From Candidatus Nitrosopumilus sp. (GTDB taxonomy: Archaea; Thermoproteota; Nitrososphaeria; Nitrososphaerales; Nitrosopumilaceae), in the NCBI GenBank assembly GCA_029860565.1, contig JAOUAY010000073.1:1-6414 (forward strand): DNA of 6,414 nucleotides. Direction: 5' to 3'. Both the position numbers and the translations under genes were made by a program. Below the pieces are notes generated by a model that ran no database searches, was not told the DNA's origin, and saw nothing but the letters and a program-made list of their open reading frames with translations. Positions 6,327 through 6,414 of this stretch are shown piece after piece (position 1 is the first letter of the stretch; every line of letters starts with the position of its first letter).

Positions 6327-6414
6327 ATGTTCCTCCCTCCATAAGGTGCTTGAGTTCTTCAAAGACGAATTTGCAATCATAAGGACCAGGTGCAGCTTCT
6401 GGATGAAACTGAAC
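6313..6414 (-). CDS. carA: Carbamoyl-phosphate synthase small subunit, C-terminal end only
   Basis: Only the last 33 codons and the TGA (6315-6313) are in the window. The visible part begins VQFHPEAAPGPYDC, holding the His and Glu of the Cys-His-Glu triad of class I glutamine amidotransferases (HPE), followed by a helix (FVFEELKHLMEG) typical of the CarA C-terminus. CarA hydrolyses glutamine and passes ammonia through a tunnel to CarB. It is upstream of carB in the same operon and overlaps it by 14 bp, so the two subunits are probably made together. Promoter and N-terminus lie beyond the right edge. Confidence 0.93.
   Translation of the reverse strand, partial: VQFHPEAAPGPYDCKFVFEELKHLMEGGTSAKE
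6332..6340 (-). promoter_or_regulatory. Strong Shine-Dalgarno sequence of carB, defining a CTG start
   Basis: GGAGGGAGG on the minus strand, ending five bases before CTG at 6326-6324. The CTG is followed by PKNESLKKILVLGSG, the expected N-terminus of CarB. No ATG or GTG lies in this frame between the carA overlap and the conserved loop; a TTG at 6362 is the only other start-like codon nearby and would add twelve residues, with no comparable ribosome binding site. The site lies inside the last codons of carA, fitting translational coupling. Confidence 0.55.

Overview
The window looks like a piece of an AT-rich archaeal chromosome, most likely from an ammonia-oxidising thaumarchaeon (Nitrososphaerota, Nitrosopumilus-like). 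That placement is inference. It rests on an archaeal A/V-type ATP synthase subunit F, an archaeal SbcD-related phosphoesterase, a small SWIM zinc-finger protein, and TATA-like boxes about 24-29 bases upstream of several start codons, the pattern expected for leaderless archaeal transcripts. No rRNA, tRNA, CRISPR array, insertion sequence or phage gene was seen.

Layout. Bases 1-892 (minus) hold most of a zinc-dependent medium-chain alcohol dehydrogenase whose C-terminus lies beyond the left edge. Upstream on the same strand is atpF (925-1218, possibly longer). It diverges from a 99-residue protein of unknown function (1307-1606, plus), which converges with an 83-residue acidic orphan (1608-1859, minus) with one base between the stop codons. 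A SWIM zinc-finger protein (1908-2210, minus) and a metallophosphoesterase (2245-2994, plus) are transcribed divergently from a 34-bp gap that holds both TATA boxes. The phosphoesterase converges on the carbamoyl-phosphate synthase operon, which runs leftward from the right edge: the carA 3' end (6313-6414) overlaps carB (3062-6326) by 14 bp. CarA supplies ammonia from glutamine and CarB makes carbamoyl phosphate for pyrimidine and arginine synthesis.

The main observation is in carB. Its conserved N-terminal loop (GSGAIKIGEAGEFDYSG in the family pattern) is split by exactly 22 extra bases (6230-6251), which shift the frame and bring in a stop codon. Read as RNA, the insert and its flanks fold into a bulge-helix-bulge-like structure, the substrate of the archaeal tRNA splicing endonuclease. 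Cutting at the usual place in each bulge removes 22 nt and restores an uninterrupted 1080-residue CarB. I therefore read it as a candidate archaeal mRNA intron in carB. A broken gene or an assembly error remain the alternatives. The rebuilt carB also appears to start at CTG behind a strong Shine-Dalgarno sequence, unlike the leaderless genes elsewhere in the window.
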